Below, one piece after another: positions 6,046 to 6,770 of a stretch of 6,770 nt of DNA. Source of the stretch: Anaerolineae bacterium (GTDB taxonomy: Bacteria > Chloroflexota > Anaerolineae > SpSt-600). The stretch is from contig JAPWUT010000094.1 of the NCBI GenBank assembly GCA_028275425.1, positions 1 to 6,770 of the forward strand. The letters are read 5' to 3'. The notes under the pieces are model-generated. The model was not told the origin of the DNA and made no database searches. It worked only from the letters and a program-made list of their open reading frames with translations. Position 1 is the first letter of the stretch, and every line of letters begins with the position of its first letter. A program made the position numbers and the translations under genes.

Positions 6046-6770
6046 AGGAATTTCTCCGCTCCTGGGAACCTCCATAAAAGCTGCTCCTTATAGGAGGAAT
6101 GGGGCCTAAAGCGCCGGCGGACTTCTTCCAAAGGTGCGTTCCCCACAACCTTCATCTTGGAGATATCCCCTACCCCAAGGCCTGCCAGCTTGCAATAGTA
6201 GAGGTAACCGACCTCATCCGGGTCAAAGCCCATGAGGTAAGCGGTCAAGGAATCAACGGCCAGCGGGTCGGTTCCGGCCAAAGCTATGCGCCAAGGCACA
6301 GCGCTGCCTGAGGTCGGTCCATCCCCTTCCATCCCCTCAAATCCGTCAATGATGGAAAGGTGGGGCCAGACGAGCTTTGCTAACCTATAAAGATTGATAT
6401 TTATGGCCTCATAGCCCTGGTGGATAGCCACTTTATCGTTCCGGAACAAGGCCTGGGAAGTCCGCTCTTTCAACCCCTGAACCAAGGGAAGGGAAGAGAG
6501 CCAAGAAGGGGCGAAGCGCCGGGCAAAATCGGCCACAGCCGAAGCCCCGCCCGTATCCCGTATCAAGCTGCCCACGATTATGTTCTTCAGGGTGAGGGTG
6601 ACTACTACGGTGTCGTGCGTTTTCGGTGGGGTTATGCTTATGCGGAAATCGCTTTCCAAGACCGTCTTTGCCAACCGCACCTTAATCGGGCGCAAGCGGT
6701 GGTCCAAGACCTCAACCTCTTCCCATTGGTCCTGGTTCAAATCCAGGAGCATGGCATCGTACTGGGAGGC
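6042..6770 (-). CDS. DUF362-domain protein, 5' partial
   Basis: The minus-strand frame is open from the right edge to the TGA at 6044-6042, giving 242 visible residues; the N-terminus is outside the window. The ATG at 6752 is internal, since the codons before it remain open. Family marks are PPKTHDTVVVTLTLKN and, further on, IIDGFEGMEGDGPTSG followed by LAGTDPLAVDSLTAYLMGFDP. These match DUF362, a widespread family of uncertain function whose members sometimes carry ferredoxin-like clusters. No CxxC-type iron-sulfur motif is visible in this part. The region is soluble, with no membrane segments. It lies directly upstream of fmt with a 4-base GTGA overlap, so the two are co-transcribed, but I see no obvious functional link to formylation. 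Confidence 0.87.
   Translation of the reverse strand, partial: ASQYDAMLLDLNQDQWEEVEVLDHRLRPIKVRLAKTVLESDFRISITPPKTHDTVVVTLTLKNIIVGSLIRDTGGASAVADFARRFAPSWLSSLPLVQGLKERTSQALFRNDKVAIHQGYEAININLYRLAKLVWPHLSIIDGFEGMEGDGPTSGSAVPWRIALAGTDPLAVDSLTAYLMGFDPDEVGYLYYCKLAGLGVGDISKMKVVGNAPLEEVRRRFRPHSSYKEQLLWRFPGAEKFL
6084..6090 (-). promoter_or_regulatory. Shine-Dalgarno site for the alternative fmt start at 6075
   Basis: On the minus strand TAAGGAG lies eight bases before the ATG at 6075-6073. It is stronger than the GGAG (6057-6054) before the GTG at 6045. It may drive a ten-residue-longer Fmt, or simply load ribosomes near the overlapping gene end. Confidence 0.5.

Overview
The window looks like bacterial chromosome, because it carries a clear methionyl-tRNA formyltransferase (fmt) and strong Shine-Dalgarno sites. 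It is moderately GC-rich and tightly packed. The Fmt resembles those of Chloroflexota, and frequent AGG/ATA codons would fit a thermophile of that kind. That placement is an impression from protein character and codon use, not a demonstrated assignment.

Left and centre, plus strand, 1-5132: a thiamin-precursor salvage and transport cluster. It contains the 3' two-thirds of an NCS1 permease of the CytX type (probable hydroxymethylpyrimidine uptake) and thiW (membrane S-component, probable thiazole uptake). After a 143-base spacer come an MFS transporter of the NiaP/SV2-like branch, thiM (hydroxyethylthiazole kinase) and a fused two-domain ECF-type ATPase (YkoD-like). Genes within each block are joined by 4-base stop/start overlaps (ATGA at 810-813 and 2752-2755, GTGA at 3555-3558), which implies translational coupling. 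The spacer at 1293-1435 is the only real gap. It is rich in small inverted repeats and ends in a sequence resembling the dispersed GTCATTGCGA repeat family.

Right, minus strand, 6770-5101: the 3' part of a DUF362 protein gene followed by fmt, again joined by a GTGA overlap. fmt converges on the ECF ATPase gene and their 3' ends overlap by 32 bases.

Working together (inference): CytX would bring in the pyrimidine moiety. ThiW, powered by the fused ATPase, would bring in the thiazole alcohol, and ThiM would phosphorylate and trap it. The MFS protein is a second transporter of unassigned substrate, translationally coupled to the thiazole kinase. No EcfT (transmembrane coupling) gene and no TPP riboswitch lie within the window; either could lie upstream of it. 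I see no wholly new system. The most interesting points are the ECF module without a visible T-component, the MFS gene placed between thiW and thiM, and the structured spacer.
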